Shown: positions 16,527-24,285, counted from the first letter of the stretch. The stretch: 64,000 bases of DNA from Sphaerisporangium krabiense (GCF_014200435.1 NZ_JACHBR010000001.1:2356001-2420000); one strand, 5' to 3'. A program made the numbers and translations. The notes: generated by a model not told the origin, from the letters alone.

Positions 16527-16927
16527 GACGTCGGTCCTATCTGCCGTGGCGGCCGTCGTCCGGTGACCACCGCGGCGCATTCCTGGCACATCATCCGGCC
16601 CCGCTCCCAGATCAGCCGTGTCCCGGAGATCTCCGCGACCCGCGCCTGAACGCCGCACGCCGTGGTGGCCGTGGCGCGCGGGACGGCGAGCTCCCACGGC
16701 ACGGCGTGCTCAACGCAGGACGGGACGACGAGCGCGACGGCGTAACGCTCACGGCCGTCCTCGCCGGAGGACCGCGCCGGGTCTTCCGCCGGGCGCCCGG
16801 TGGCGGCAGGGAAGTACCCGCCCACCGAACGGCGCGCGTTCGGTCCGAGACCGTAGGGGTCGCGTGGTTGGCCGTCGACGAGCTGCTCCTCGCGAGGCTC
16901 TCGGGCGGGGCCGTCCTGCCCGGTCAT
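16523..16927 (-). CDS. Operon protein C: small Cys-containing hypothetical (134 aa)
   Basis: The ATG at 16927 overlaps the end of gene B (ATGA). The N-terminal half is polar and probably disordered. The C-terminal half has RYAVALVVPSCVEHAVPWEL and ends with a CxxC (GRMMCQECAAVVTGRRP), possibly a zinc ribbon formed with the earlier Cys. It overlaps gene D by four bases. I do not recognise the family. Confidence 0.58.
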   Translation of the reverse strand: MTGQDGPAREPREEQLVDGQPRDPYGLGPNARRSVGGYFPAATGRPAEDPARSSGEDGRERYAVALVVPSCVEHAVPWELAVPRATATTACGVQARVAEISGTRLIWERGRMMCQECAAVVTGRRPPRQIGPTS

Positions 16928-17229
16928 GCGACCCACGTCCGCCCGTGGCTGAGCGCCGCGGTGGCGCCGAGCTCGGCCTCGCGCATCTGCTCGCGCAGCT
17001 CGTCGAGGGTCGGGGCCTCGACTCGCAGGGCGGAGGGCGCGTTCCACATCGCGATGGCGACGAACCGGCGGGTGCCCACGCCGTAGAAGATGAACCAGCC
17101 GGGCTCGGCCTGGTCGAGCATGGCGGCTGCAGCCGTCTTGGCCGGGTCCCACCGGTGCGGGGTCTGGAGGTTCACGCGCGGGCTCTGCCCCTCGCCCTCG
17201 GCGCAGTGGCGCCCCTTGGGCCGCCTCAC
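16924..17229 (-). CDS. Operon protein B: hypothetical (101 aa)
   Basis: GTG at 17229 overlaps the stop of gene A by four bases. The ordered part is AMLDQAEPGWFIFYGVGTRR, then FVAIAMWNAPSALRVEAPTL, then DELREQMREAEL. This alpha/beta pattern is seen in small actinomycete proteins, often linked to integrative elements or phages, with no assigned role. Overlap with gene C (ATGA) indicates coupled translation. Confidence 0.6.
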   Translation of the reverse strand: MRRPKGRHCAEGEGQSPRVNLQTPHRWDPAKTAAAAMLDQAEPGWFIFYGVGTRRFVAIAMWNAPSALRVEAPTLDELREQMREAELGATAALSHGRTWVA

Positions 17230-17630
17230 GCTGCCGCTCCCACTCGATGCGGCTCGCGCGCGCCGACCGGAGGCGGGGTGTCCGGGGCCCGGCCGACCCC
17301 GCGCGGGATGGCGGGCACGGCCGGACGGGCGTGCCGCGCGAGGCGGGGCGCGGCCGCCGGCGGGTGGACCGCCGCAGGGCGCGCGGGGACGGCGGCCGGG
17401 AAGCGGCCGGCCAGGCCGAGGCGGCGCCGAGCGTCGAGCCGGGCGCGCATCTGCGCGGTGGTGGGGTGCTCCCACTCGTGGCCGTGACGGTGCGGCAGGC
17501 TGCCCGCGTCATGGGCGTACGGCGGGTGCCCGCACCAGCGGCAGCCGAGCGGCTTGGGCGGGGCGTCGGCGCGGTGGCGGATGCGGACGAGTCGGGGCGT
17601 TCTGGCTAAGGGGCCTCTACGATTGCTCAC
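17226..17630 (-). CDS. Operon protein A: zinc-finger-like hypothetical (134 aa)
   Basis: GTG at 17630 begins VSNRRGPLARTPRLVRIRHR. A probable zinc site is C-x-x-C-G-H-P-P-Y-A-H (CRWCGHPPYAH), followed by the His-rich HRHGHEWEHPTT. The last 60 residues are Ala/Pro/Arg-rich and low-complexity. It is the first gene of the five-gene operon and faces the XRE regulator across about 300 bp. The family is unknown to me. Confidence 0.55.
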   Translation of the reverse strand: MSNRRGPLARTPRLVRIRHRADAPPKPLGCRWCGHPPYAHDAGSLPHRHGHEWEHPTTAQMRARLDARRRLGLAGRFPAAVPARPAAVHPPAAAPRLARHARPAVPAIPRGVGRAPDTPPPVGAREPHRVGAAA

Positions 17631-17864
17631 GGGTCGGACCTCCAGAGTCCGGTCAAGGGCTCGTCCGGTCGTTTGCAGCGCCGGACGGGCCCGTCTTGCT
17701 TCTTGCAGTGGACGGTGCGACGGCGCAGGAGGTCTGGGATCACCGCGCCGCCACACCAGCTCATGGCCACGGAGCCCCCGGACGTCCTGTATCGAGCCGC
17801 GTCCGCGTAGGTCTTTGCGTGGCTTCGCTGCCATGCAAGCAACCGGCCGGTTACGGTTGGGAGA

Positions 17865-17916
17865 GTTGACCTGTTGCCCTGCAGGGACAGGTCAACGAAG
17901 TCAACAGGCGGTCAAC
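17865..17916. promoter_or_regulatory. GTCAAC operator array before the XRE regulator
   Basis: A perfect inverted repeat GTTGACCTGT (17865-17874) and ACAGGTCAAC (17887-17896) encloses the inner palindrome CCCTGCAGGG. Two further direct GTCAAC copies follow at 17900 and 17911, ending 14 bp before the ATG of the XRE gene. The array overlaps the region where transcription of the XRE gene must begin, so autorepression is likely. Control of the divergent operon starting at 17630 is possible. Confidence 0.62.
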
Positions 17917-17930
17917 ACCGGGACAGGCCA

Positions 17931-19103
17931 ATGACGAGCACCTTCGGCGAGCGGATGCGGGCCCTCCTGGCTGAGCGCGGCATGTCGCTGCGCGGGCTGG
18001 CAAGAGCGGTGCATTACGACGTTGGGTACCTGTCCAAGGTGGCCAATGACCGCAGGCGGCCCTCGCTGCAGGCGGCTGAGAGAATCGACGCCTCCTTGGA
18101 GGCGGGGGGCGAACTTGTGGCCCTGGCCCCCTCTCCTGTCCGCTCGGGGGCGCTCAACCCAGACGATGAGGACAGGCTCGTCCACGTCACTCAGAACCCG
18201 ATGCGACTGGATTCCGTCGTGGTCGAGGGCCTTGCAGCTACCTTGGCCAGCCATCGGCGTATCGAAGATGTCGTCGGATCCAGCGCCGTGTTGTCTGCCG
18301 CGCGAAGCCATCTTGACCTAGTTCTCCGCCTACTGAAAGAAACGCGTGGGCCTTTAGCAAAGGATCTGTCCGCGATCGCTTCCGAAGCGTCACAATTTGC
18401 CGGATGGTTAAGCACCGCAACCGGTGCTCACCGAGCAGCCGGCCCGCTGTATGACCAGGCACTACGACTCGGCCTGCAGGCAGGCGAAAACAACCTGGCC
18501 GCCACAGCACTGTCCATGCGCGGGCATCTGGCATGGGCAACAGACGACATCGTCGCTATGGCCAGCCTTTCAGAGGCCGCCGGGCAGCTCGCTTCCGCTG
18601 CAGGAACTCGGGCAGTCGCTATTCAGCAAGGTGGACGTGCATTAGCAATTCTCGGAGAGAAACAGGAAGCGCTACGAGCAATAGGCCGCGCGGAAGAAGT
18701 GCTCGACGGCCCCACCGACCGAGATGATCCCGACGGCCTGTACTTCTACAGCTCCGACTTGTTGACTATGCAACGCGGACTAATTTTGGCCTATCTGGCA
18801 GACTCGCCCGCCGAGCATGCTAAGGCAGCCGACCTCATCACCGTGGGTATTGAGGGGCTTCCTACAGAAATTCGAGACTCCGAGTGGGTCGCGTGGTACC
18901 GCGTCCAGGCCGCTGCAGCGCGTGCAGCCAGCGGGGAAGCCGAAGAGTCCGCAGCGGCACTGCGTGTGGCACTGCGCATCATCTCCGCCACAGGAGGCCG
19001 GAAGACCCGCGGCGATATCGCAAAGACGCACCGGTGGATGGCCGCACGCTGGCCGAGTAACCCTGCCATTGCCGAGCTCGGTGAATACCTACGCTCAGCC
19101 TGA
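17931..19103 (+). CDS. XRE-family regulator with a TPR-like C-terminal domain
   Basis: The 390-aa protein starts MTSTFGERMRALLAERGMSL. A helix-turn-helix occupies about residues 5-60 (RGLARAVHYDVGYLSKVAND). The rest is an all-helical repeat region (LSTATGAHRAAGPLYDQALR, ALSMRGHLAWATDDIVAMAS, AIQQGGRALAILGEKQEALR), typical of actinomycete XRE-TPR regulators that may sense a peptide or metabolite. I chose the ATG at 17931 because it follows the operator array and fits the family start. Two pterin dehydratase genes follow on the same strand at short spacing. Confidence 0.85.
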   Translation: MTSTFGERMRALLAERGMSLRGLARAVHYDVGYLSKVANDRRRPSLQAAERIDASLEAGGELVALAPSPVRSGALNPDDEDRLVHVTQNPMRLDSVVVEGLAATLASHRRIEDVVGSSAVLSAARSHLDLVLRLLKETRGPLAKDLSAIASEASQFAGWLSTATGAHRAAGPLYDQALRLGLQAGENNLAATALSMRGHLAWATDDIVAMASLSEAAGQLASAAGTRAVAIQQGGRALAILGEKQEALRAIGRAEEVLDGPTDRDDPDGLYFYSSDLLTMQRGLILAYLADSPAEHAKAADLITVGIEGLPTEIRDSEWVAWYRVQAAAARAASGEAEESAAALRVALRIISATGGRKTRGDIAKTHRWMAARWPSNPAIAELGEYLRSA

Positions 19104-19149
19104 CGCAGGGCCCCGTCAAGCCAGCCCTAGCAGGCCAGGGAGGTAGTAC

Positions 19150-19458
19150 GTGAGTCTACGAACGCCCCTCACACCTGAACGTGTGACAGAGCGTCTCAGT
19201 GATACCGGATGGACTGGCGACACCGTCGAGATCAGCCGAACCTACGCCGTTGAGTACGACACGGCGATTCGTATCGTCGCCGCGGTGGGTGTGGCGGCCA
19301 TCGAGCTGGAGCACCGACCAGACATCGACATCCGTTGGGACCGACTGCGGTTCGCCATGACCACGCACACCGCTGGGGATGTCGTTACCGAACTCGACTT
19401 CGCGCTGGCAGAACGGATCAACGAAATAGCTCGCCAATATGGTGCTCAGCCGCTGTGA
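19150..19458 (+). CDS. Pterin-4a-carbinolamine dehydratase-like protein
   Basis: The 102-aa protein has the PCD/DCoH signature EHRPDIDIRWDRLRFAMTTH then TAGDVVTELDFALAERI. The usual first His of the active-site H-H-P-D is replaced by Glu (E-H-R-P-D), so catalysis may be weakened. The GTG start has an AGGGAGG ribosome site. The family dehydrates 4a-hydroxytetrahydropterin in aromatic amino acid hydroxylation. No hydroxylase is nearby, so a moonlighting or regulatory role is possible. It lies 46 bp after the XRE regulator. Confidence 0.8.
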   Translation: MSLRTPLTPERVTERLSDTGWTGDTVEISRTYAVEYDTAIRIVAAVGVAAIELEHRPDIDIRWDRLRFAMTTHTAGDVVTELDFALAERINEIARQYGAQPL

Positions 19459-19482
19459 CGTCAATGGAGAGCAAAGGTAGAT

Positions 19483-19796
19483 ATGCCGCAGCCTCTCAGT
19501 GAACGGGAGATCAGCACGCTTCTCGGGTTCCATCCGGGGTGGCAGCGAGAGGGAAATTCCATCACGCGCACTTTCACGCACACCTATCACGAATGCGTGC
19601 ACCTTGCGATGTACGTGGCGGCCAAGGCCCGTGTGAAATCGGCCACCACCCGGACATCCACATTACCTGGCAGCGCATCCGATTCGAGATCACGACTCAC
19701 GATGCGGGCAACCAGCTAACAGAGAGGGATTTTCAGCTCGCGCGGCATATCGACGCGATCGCCGCCGGCCACGGTGCCACCGAGCTGAGCGACTGA
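19483..19796 (+). pseudogene. Second pterin dehydratase gene, single-base frameshift
   Basis: The first frame reads MPQPLSEREISTLLGFHPGW to AMYVAAKAR. Restoring one G after about 19635 joins it to VEIGHHPDIHITWQRIRFEI then TTHDAGNQLTERDFQLARHI, a complete PCD domain with the canonical GHHPDI active site. Without it the frame is lost in the middle of the catalytic motif. An AAAGG ribosome site precedes the ATG. This copy has the better active-site motif yet is the broken one. It was probably a tandem duplicate of the gene 25 bp upstream. Confidence 0.72.
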
Positions 19797-20003
19797 GCTG
19801 CACGCGCGGCGCATCCGGCGTGGCTCCCGGTCGCCCCTTCGGGAGCCGCCCCCACCGGCGGTGCGGCGGCGCAAGGTCTGGCTTACATGCCGCCGCACCT
19901 GCTCGCAGGTTCTTCGATGCCGTAGCACCGTTCCCGGTGAACATTGCGTGAACCACCCATGACGGTGGAAATGTTGTCGGGGAAGATAAATCTGACCCAT
20001 GGG

Positions 20004-20915
20004 TTAGGAGCTGCTGGTGAGCCGTCGCGCGGCCGCTCGCGCCGCATGCTCGCCACGGCCAGGCCGACGCCGTGCGCCGCGAGCTCGTACGTCGGCCGCC
20101 AGGCACCGCCGCTCGGCCCGCTCTTCCTCCGCCAGGCGCTCGGCACGCTCCGCGCGGGAGCGCAGCTCGCCTATGCTCTCCTCGGCGGCCGCCAACCGGG
20201 CGGCGGCCGCCCTCCGCTCCGCCTGCAGCTGCGCCCGCACCTCCGCCTCGCTGCGGGCCACAGCCGCCGCCTGCTCGCCGTGCTCGGCCACCTTCCGCGC
20301 CGCCTGACGCACCTGACGGTCAGCCTCGGCCAGGCCCCGGGTGAGTGCCTCACGTGCCTCGCGGGCGTCCTCCTGGGCCGCGCACATCGCTTCCTCGGCC
20401 TCGACGAGGCGCTCGTCGGCCTCCCGCGCGGCGCGGCGCGCCTCCTCTGCGTCGGCCTCGGCCAGGCGGCGCCGCTCGACCTCGGCGGCGAGCTCGGCGC
20501 GTGCCTCGGCGACCTGTCGCGCCGCCTCGGCCTAGGCCGCTTCGATCTGGGCCTCGGCCGCCTCGATGTCGGCGGCGCGCTCCAGCTCGGCCAGCATGCC
20601 GGCCAGGCGCTCGGCGAGGCGTTCGATGTCGGCGCGGATCTCGGCCTGGAGCCTGCTCGCGCGGCCGATGGAGGTGTGCACGGGCCGGTCATCGACGACG
20701 TCGCGCCCGCGGCCGCCGGCCGCCTGGGCGCGGGCCCGGCGCTCGCGCTCGCGGAACGCCGACAGCGCGGTGTGCAGCCGCCGGTCGTTCTCGTCGACCA
20801 CGTCGCAGTACTTGCGGGGCGCGCCGCGGCGGGCGCTGGTCGAGGGCATGGCGGCCGGCCGGTCGCAGCCGGGGTAGGCGCAGGCGGGCATGGCCTCAGA
20901 GAGCTGCACGAGCAT
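20004..20915 (-). pseudogene. Coiled-coil DNA-binding-like protein, interrupted by an in-frame amber codon
   Basis: The N-terminus has a possible zinc site (ACAYPGCDRPA then PRKYCD). About 200 residues of Ala/Glu/Arg coiled coil follow (ELERAADIEAAEAQIEAA, AEADEEAR-type heptads, RAERAERLAEEERAERR). A TAG at 20534-20532 splits the gene in frame (GAA GCG GCC TAG GCC GAG). Both sides share codon bias and heptad pattern, so one base change from GAG or CAG explains it. The layout recalls KfrA-type or other coiled-coil proteins of actinomycete integrative elements. It lies just downstream of the integrase and on the same strand. Confidence 0.68.
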
Positions 20916-21033
20916 TTCAGTGCCTTTCGTTCACACGAAACGAAATGGATTGCAACGAGATTGAATGAAATGGAAACGCAATGGTGAACGGCTCCCGCGG
21001 GCGGCGAGGGGCGCGCCGCCCGCGGGGCGGCGG

Positions 21034-22479
21034 TCAGGCCGTGACGACGGTGGGGCGGGCGGCCGGGCCGGTGGCCATCAGCGCGCCGATGACCTCGGCG
21101 GCGTGCCGGGCGGCCTCGGGCGACAGCCTGCTGTAGACCTCGGCCAGCGCCAGGACGTCGGCGGGCACGGCTACGCCGAGTGCCGCGCCCGCGGGGGCGG
21201 GCGCCGGGCCGCTGTCGCGGGGGACGGCCATGACGCTGTCGATGACGTCGGCCGCGCGCCCGTCGGCCTCGGGCGACAGGTGGCCGTAGATGTCGGCGGT
21301 CACGGTGATCGACTCGTGGCCGAGGCGCTTGGAGACCGTGTCCAGGCTGACGTTCTCGCCGAGGAGCTCCAGGGCATGAGCGTGCCGGAACTTGTGAGGG
21401 GTCGCGGCCGTCTGGATCTGCCGCTCGCGGGCCGTGGCCACGACCTTGGACCAGTGGGTCTGGTGCCAGCCGCTGCTGTTCAGGATCCCGCCACGGGCGC
21501 CCGTGAAGATCAGCCCCTGGGCGGGCACGTCCTTGGTCCGGCGGCGGAGCATGAGCACGACACTGTCGGGGATCCGGATCGTGCGCAGCCCGGCGTCCGA
21601 CTTCGCGTACGGCGCGAGGTAGTTGCGCCGCCTCTCGTCCTCCTTGACGACCTGGGCGACGGTAAGCAGCTTGCGCCGCAGGTCGATGTCACACGGCCGC
21701 AGCGCGATCATCTCGCCCCAGCGCAACCCCGTGCCCATCGCCAGGGTCAGGATGTCCCCGGCGAGCTGAGACACCTCATACCCAATCGCGATCCAGTCGG
21801 CGATCTCCAGGCCCGTCGGCACCTGCTCCAGCGTCACCGACCGCCCCGGCCGCTCCGGGAGGATCACCCCGACGCACGGGTTCACCTCGATCGGAATCGA
21901 GGCCTTGCGCGCCGCCCAGGACAGCGCCGGGCTGAGCACGCCCCCATGCACGTTGGAGATCGTCTTGGGCGAGTAGGGGATCCGCTCGCCCCTGCGCGAG
22001 TAGGTGCGGCCACGCATCCAGAACACCCACGCCTGGACGAGCTCGGTCGTCACCTCGGCGACGGGCCGCCCGCCGAGCGGGCCCACGCGGGTGTCGTCCT
22101 CCAGGGTGACGATCGCGCCGCGGACGTGGCCGCCGTACAGCCGCCGGTACCCGGCGACCTGGCGCGGCTCGGCCTTGCCCGTCTTGCCCAGGTACGCGAG
22201 GTAGTCGTACACGACCTGCGTGAGGCTGGGCCCCGCCGCAGAGGTCTCCAGCTCGGGCTCGGCCGGGGCTAGCTCCAGCCCCCGGCACCCCTTCGGGTAG
22301 CCGGCGGGACGCCGGTCCCCGGCGGCCTCGACCTTGGACTTGAACTTCTTGGCGATGCGCTCGGTGTCGCAGGTCTCGCCGTCCTCGCGTCCGTCGCGTG
22401 CGCCGCCTTCGCGCCAGCAGACGCGGAAGGTGGTCCGGCTGGTGTGCTTACTGGTCAAACGTCGTATCCATGCTGCCAT
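21034..22479 (-). CDS. Site-specific tyrosine integrase
   Basis: The 481-aa protein has all the catalytic residues: R253 (TGLRWGE), K293, H362 and R365 (PHKFRHAHA), H388 (GHES) and the nucleophile Y398 (ADIYGHLS). The N-terminal arm-binding and SAM-like domains are present, so it looks functional. I chose ATG 22479, with ribosome site AAGGGGTG, over an upstream start. It sits beside the 3' end of tRNA-Ser(CGA), the usual target position for such enzymes. The C-terminus has an unusual duplicated LSPEA motif (residues 401-418 and 452-469) after the active-site Tyr. Confidence 0.92.
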   Translation of the reverse strand: MAAWIRRLTSKHTSRTTFRVCWREGGARDGREDGETCDTERIAKKFKSKVEAAGDRRPAGYPKGCRGLELAPAEPELETSAAGPSLTQVVYDYLAYLGKTGKAEPRQVAGYRRLYGGHVRGAIVTLEDDTRVGPLGGRPVAEVTTELVQAWVFWMRGRTYSRRGERIPYSPKTISNVHGGVLSPALSWAARKASIPIEVNPCVGVILPERPGRSVTLEQVPTGLEIADWIAIGYEVSQLAGDILTLAMGTGLRWGEMIALRPCDIDLRRKLLTVAQVVKEDERRRNYLAPYAKSDAGLRTIRIPDSVVLMLRRRTKDVPAQGLIFTGARGGILNSSGWHQTHWSKVVATARERQIQTAATPHKFRHAHALELLGENVSLDTVSKRLGHESITVTADIYGHLSPEADGRAADVIDSVMAVPRDSGPAPAPAGAALGVAVPADVLALAEVYSRLSPEAARHAAEVIGALMATGPAARPTVVTA

Positions 22480-22526
22480 CTGGCACCCCTTTTGATCAGG
22501 GGTAGGCACCACCGCCACCGGGACGC

Positions 22527-22572
22527 GCATTCAAGATCATGTCTGTAAATGTGCTGCAATGATCTTGAATGC
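22527..22572. repeat. 14-bp perfect inverted repeat between integrase and tRNA-Ser
   Basis: GCATTCAAGATCAT (22527-22540) and ATGATCTTGAATGC (22559-22572) are exact reverse complements around an 18-bp spacer. The site lies in the 140 bp between the integrase start and the tRNA 3' end, where arm-type integrase sites and the promoter should be. Confidence 0.7.
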
Positions 22573-22573
22573 G

Positions 22574-22612
22574 AAGGGCCTCTGAGCGAGTTCTAGCAGC
22601 TCAGAGGCCCTT
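22574..22612 (-). terminator. Terminator of tRNA-Ser(CGA)
   Basis: AAGGGCCTCTGAGC pairs with GCTCAGAGGCCCTT over 14 bp around an 11-base loop. It begins 8 bp past the tRNA end. Confidence 0.75.
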
Positions 22613-22619
22613 GTAGTGG

Positions 22620-22706
22620 CGGTGGAGGTGGGATTTGAACCCACGGATGAGTTGCCCCATCACACGCTTTCGAGGCGTGCGCCCTCGGCCACTAGGCGAC
22701 TCCACC
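22620..22706 (-). tRNA. tRNA-Ser (anticodon CGA)
   Basis: On the minus strand the acceptor GGTGGAG pairs with CTCCACC, and the discriminator is G. The anticodon CGA lies at 22672-22670 within a CACGC/GCGTG stem. The variable arm is long, as in class II serine tRNAs, and the T loop is TTCAAAT. Its 3' end faces the integrase, making it the likely integration target and the right boundary of the accessory region. Confidence 0.96.
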
Positions 22707-22778
22707 GCCGAGCAGCCTACCGGATCCTGGACACTGCTCGTGCGGACAGTCGCCGGTTATGCGGCATTGATGAGATGT

Positions 22779-23240
22779 TCACCGGCGCCGATCGGCGAAG
22801 AAGTCCGCCAGGACGGCCGAACAGTCCCCGGCGAGCACTCCGAGGAGCACCTCGGGACGGTGGTTGAGCCGCCGGTCCCGCACGACGTCCCACAGCGAGC
22901 CGGCCGCGCCCGCCTTCTCGTCCACGGCGCCGTAGACGATCCTGGCCACACGGGCGAGGACGGCCGCGCCCGCGCACATCGTGCACGGCTCCAGCGTGAC
23001 GACCAGCGTGCAGCCGGACAGCCGCCACTCCCCGAGCGCCCGCGCGGCCCCGCGCAGCGCGACGATCTCGGCATGGGCGGTGGGGTCGGCGGCGGCCTCG
23101 CGCTCGTTGCCCGCGGCGGCCAGCACGGCGCCGTCCGGGCCGAGGACGACGGCGCCGACGGGCACCTCGCCGCGGCGCCCGGCACGCACGGCCTCGGCGA
23201 GCGCGAGCCGCATGGGCTCCTCGAAGGATGGCAGGCTCAC
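22779..23240 (-). CDS. tadA: tRNA-specific adenosine deaminase
   Basis: The 153-aa protein has the deaminase zinc site: H56-A-E58 (TAHAEIVAL) and P-C86-T-M-C89 (LEPCTMCAGA). It converts A34 of tRNA-Arg(ACG) to inosine. The GTG at 23240 gives VSLPSFEEPMRLALAEA. The ATG at 23213 is the alternative start. It lies 48 bp after the stop of a tadA-associated acidic protein on the same strand, forming a three-gene group. Confidence 0.93.
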   Translation of the reverse strand: MSLPSFEEPMRLALAEAVRAGRRGEVPVGAVVLGPDGAVLAAAGNEREAAADPTAHAEIVALRGAARALGEWRLSGCTLVVTLEPCTMCAGAAVLARVARIVYGAVDEKAGAAGSLWDVVRDRRLNHRPEVLLGVLAGDCSAVLADFFADRRR

Positions 23241-23287
23241 AGCAACGATTGTCCGCCCTGACGGACACGGGGAGGGACCGGGCGCGG

Positions 23288-23779
23288 CTAGCGCAGCCGG
23301 TCCAGCTCGTCGGCGAACGACAGCTTCTCGGCGATCACCGAGAGGGTGTCCGCCGGGAGCACCCCTTCCTCCATGCTCAGCTCCAGCAGCTCCTCGGCGC
23401 TGACGCCGAGGTCGCGCAGCAGCTCGAAGTCGCCCGCGGGGCGGATCCCGACGTCGGCGTCCTTGTCCGGCACCACGACGCCCGCCAGCTCGTTGAACAG
23501 CTCTCCGAGCGCGTCGCCCGCCGCGGCGTGCGCGTCGGAGAGGAAGGCGCGCGGGTCGCCCTCGTCCTCGTACCGGACCAGGGCGAACCATTCGTCCTCG
23601 ACCTCGACGCAGAGCAGGGCGAGCTCGTCGCCCTGCAGCCCGAGAGCGTCCTGCACGGCGTCGCCGAGGTCGTCGGCGATCTCGACGTTCGCCAGGTCCA
23701 CCTCGGCGCCGTTCCAGCCGTCGGGCATGCGGACGAAGGCCGCGGCGAACAAGGAGCTACGGGACGGTCTCGACGGCAT
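23288..23779 (-). CDS. tRNA adenosine deaminase-associated protein (copy 1)
   Basis: The protein, about 163 aa, is very acidic: GWNGAEVDLANVEIADDLGD, ELALLCVEVEDEWFALVRYE, DKDADVGIRPAGDFELLRDL. This matches the actinobacterial family encoded beside tadA. Its exact role is unknown. A homologue precedes it on the same strand (23797-24285) and tadA follows 48 bp downstream. The first 17 residues vary, so the start could be slightly further in. Confidence 0.85.
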   Translation of the reverse strand: MPSRPSRSSLFAAAFVRMPDGWNGAEVDLANVEIADDLGDAVQDALGLQGDELALLCVEVEDEWFALVRYEDEGDPRAFLSDAHAAAGDALGELFNELAGVVVPDKDADVGIRPAGDFELLRDLGVSAEELLELSMEEGVLPADTLSVIAEKLSFADELDRLR

Positions 23780-23796
23780 GATCGGGGCTCCCGAGG

Positions 23797-24285
23797 TCAG
23801 CCGATGGCTGAGTCGACGGCACGTTCAAACGGCTGGGAGAACCCGAGCCGGGCGGCGATGCTGGACAGCACCTCATCAGGCAGCAGTTCGAGGTCCCCGG
23901 AGAGCGCGCCGAGCTCCATCTCGTCGAGCCCCAGGTCGGCGAAGATCGACAGGTCTCCCGCGGGGAGGACCATGTCGAGTTCCTCCTCCTCGGGGACGGG
24001 AACGTCGAGGAACTCGAGCACCTGCTGGGCCAGGGGCCAGTCCCACGCCGCCGTGATGTCGGAGAGGAAGACGTCGACGCGCTCGCCGAACACCCGTAAT
24101 GCCACGAAGAAGTCATCCCCAACGGCGACCAGGCCAATCGTGGCACCCATGCTCGGCTGCTGGCGAAGCGCGTGGATCAGGCCGTGCAGATCGGCCGTCA
24201 GACCCACGGGCAACATCTCGGCTTCCCAGCGGTCGTCCTCGCGATAGACCACGATGGCGAAGTCAAGAGCGTCTACGTCTGTCAT
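23797..24285 (-). CDS. tRNA adenosine deaminase-associated protein (copy 2)
   Basis: The protein starts MTDVDALDFAIVVYREDDRW and contains ADLGLDEMELGALSGDLELL then PDEVLSSIAARLGF. It parallels copy 1 in order (strand-rich N-terminal half, then AGDxxxxxDLGxxxxEL near the end). The ATG at 24285 has a GGTGGGG ribosome site. The gap to copy 1 is 17 bp, so copy 2, copy 1 and tadA are probably one transcript. Confidence 0.82.
   Translation of the reverse strand: MTDVDALDFAIVVYREDDRWEAEMLPVGLTADLHGLIHALRQQPSMGATIGLVAVGDDFFVALRVFGERVDVFLSDITAAWDWPLAQQVLEFLDVPVPEEEELDMVLPAGDLSIFADLGLDEMELGALSGDLELLPDEVLSSIAARLGFSQPFERAVDSAIG

Noticed and set aside
20965-22272. Plus-strand open frame opposite the integrase
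   Set aside because: The minus strand encodes a complete tyrosine integrase with all catalytic residues, so this frame is a shadow.
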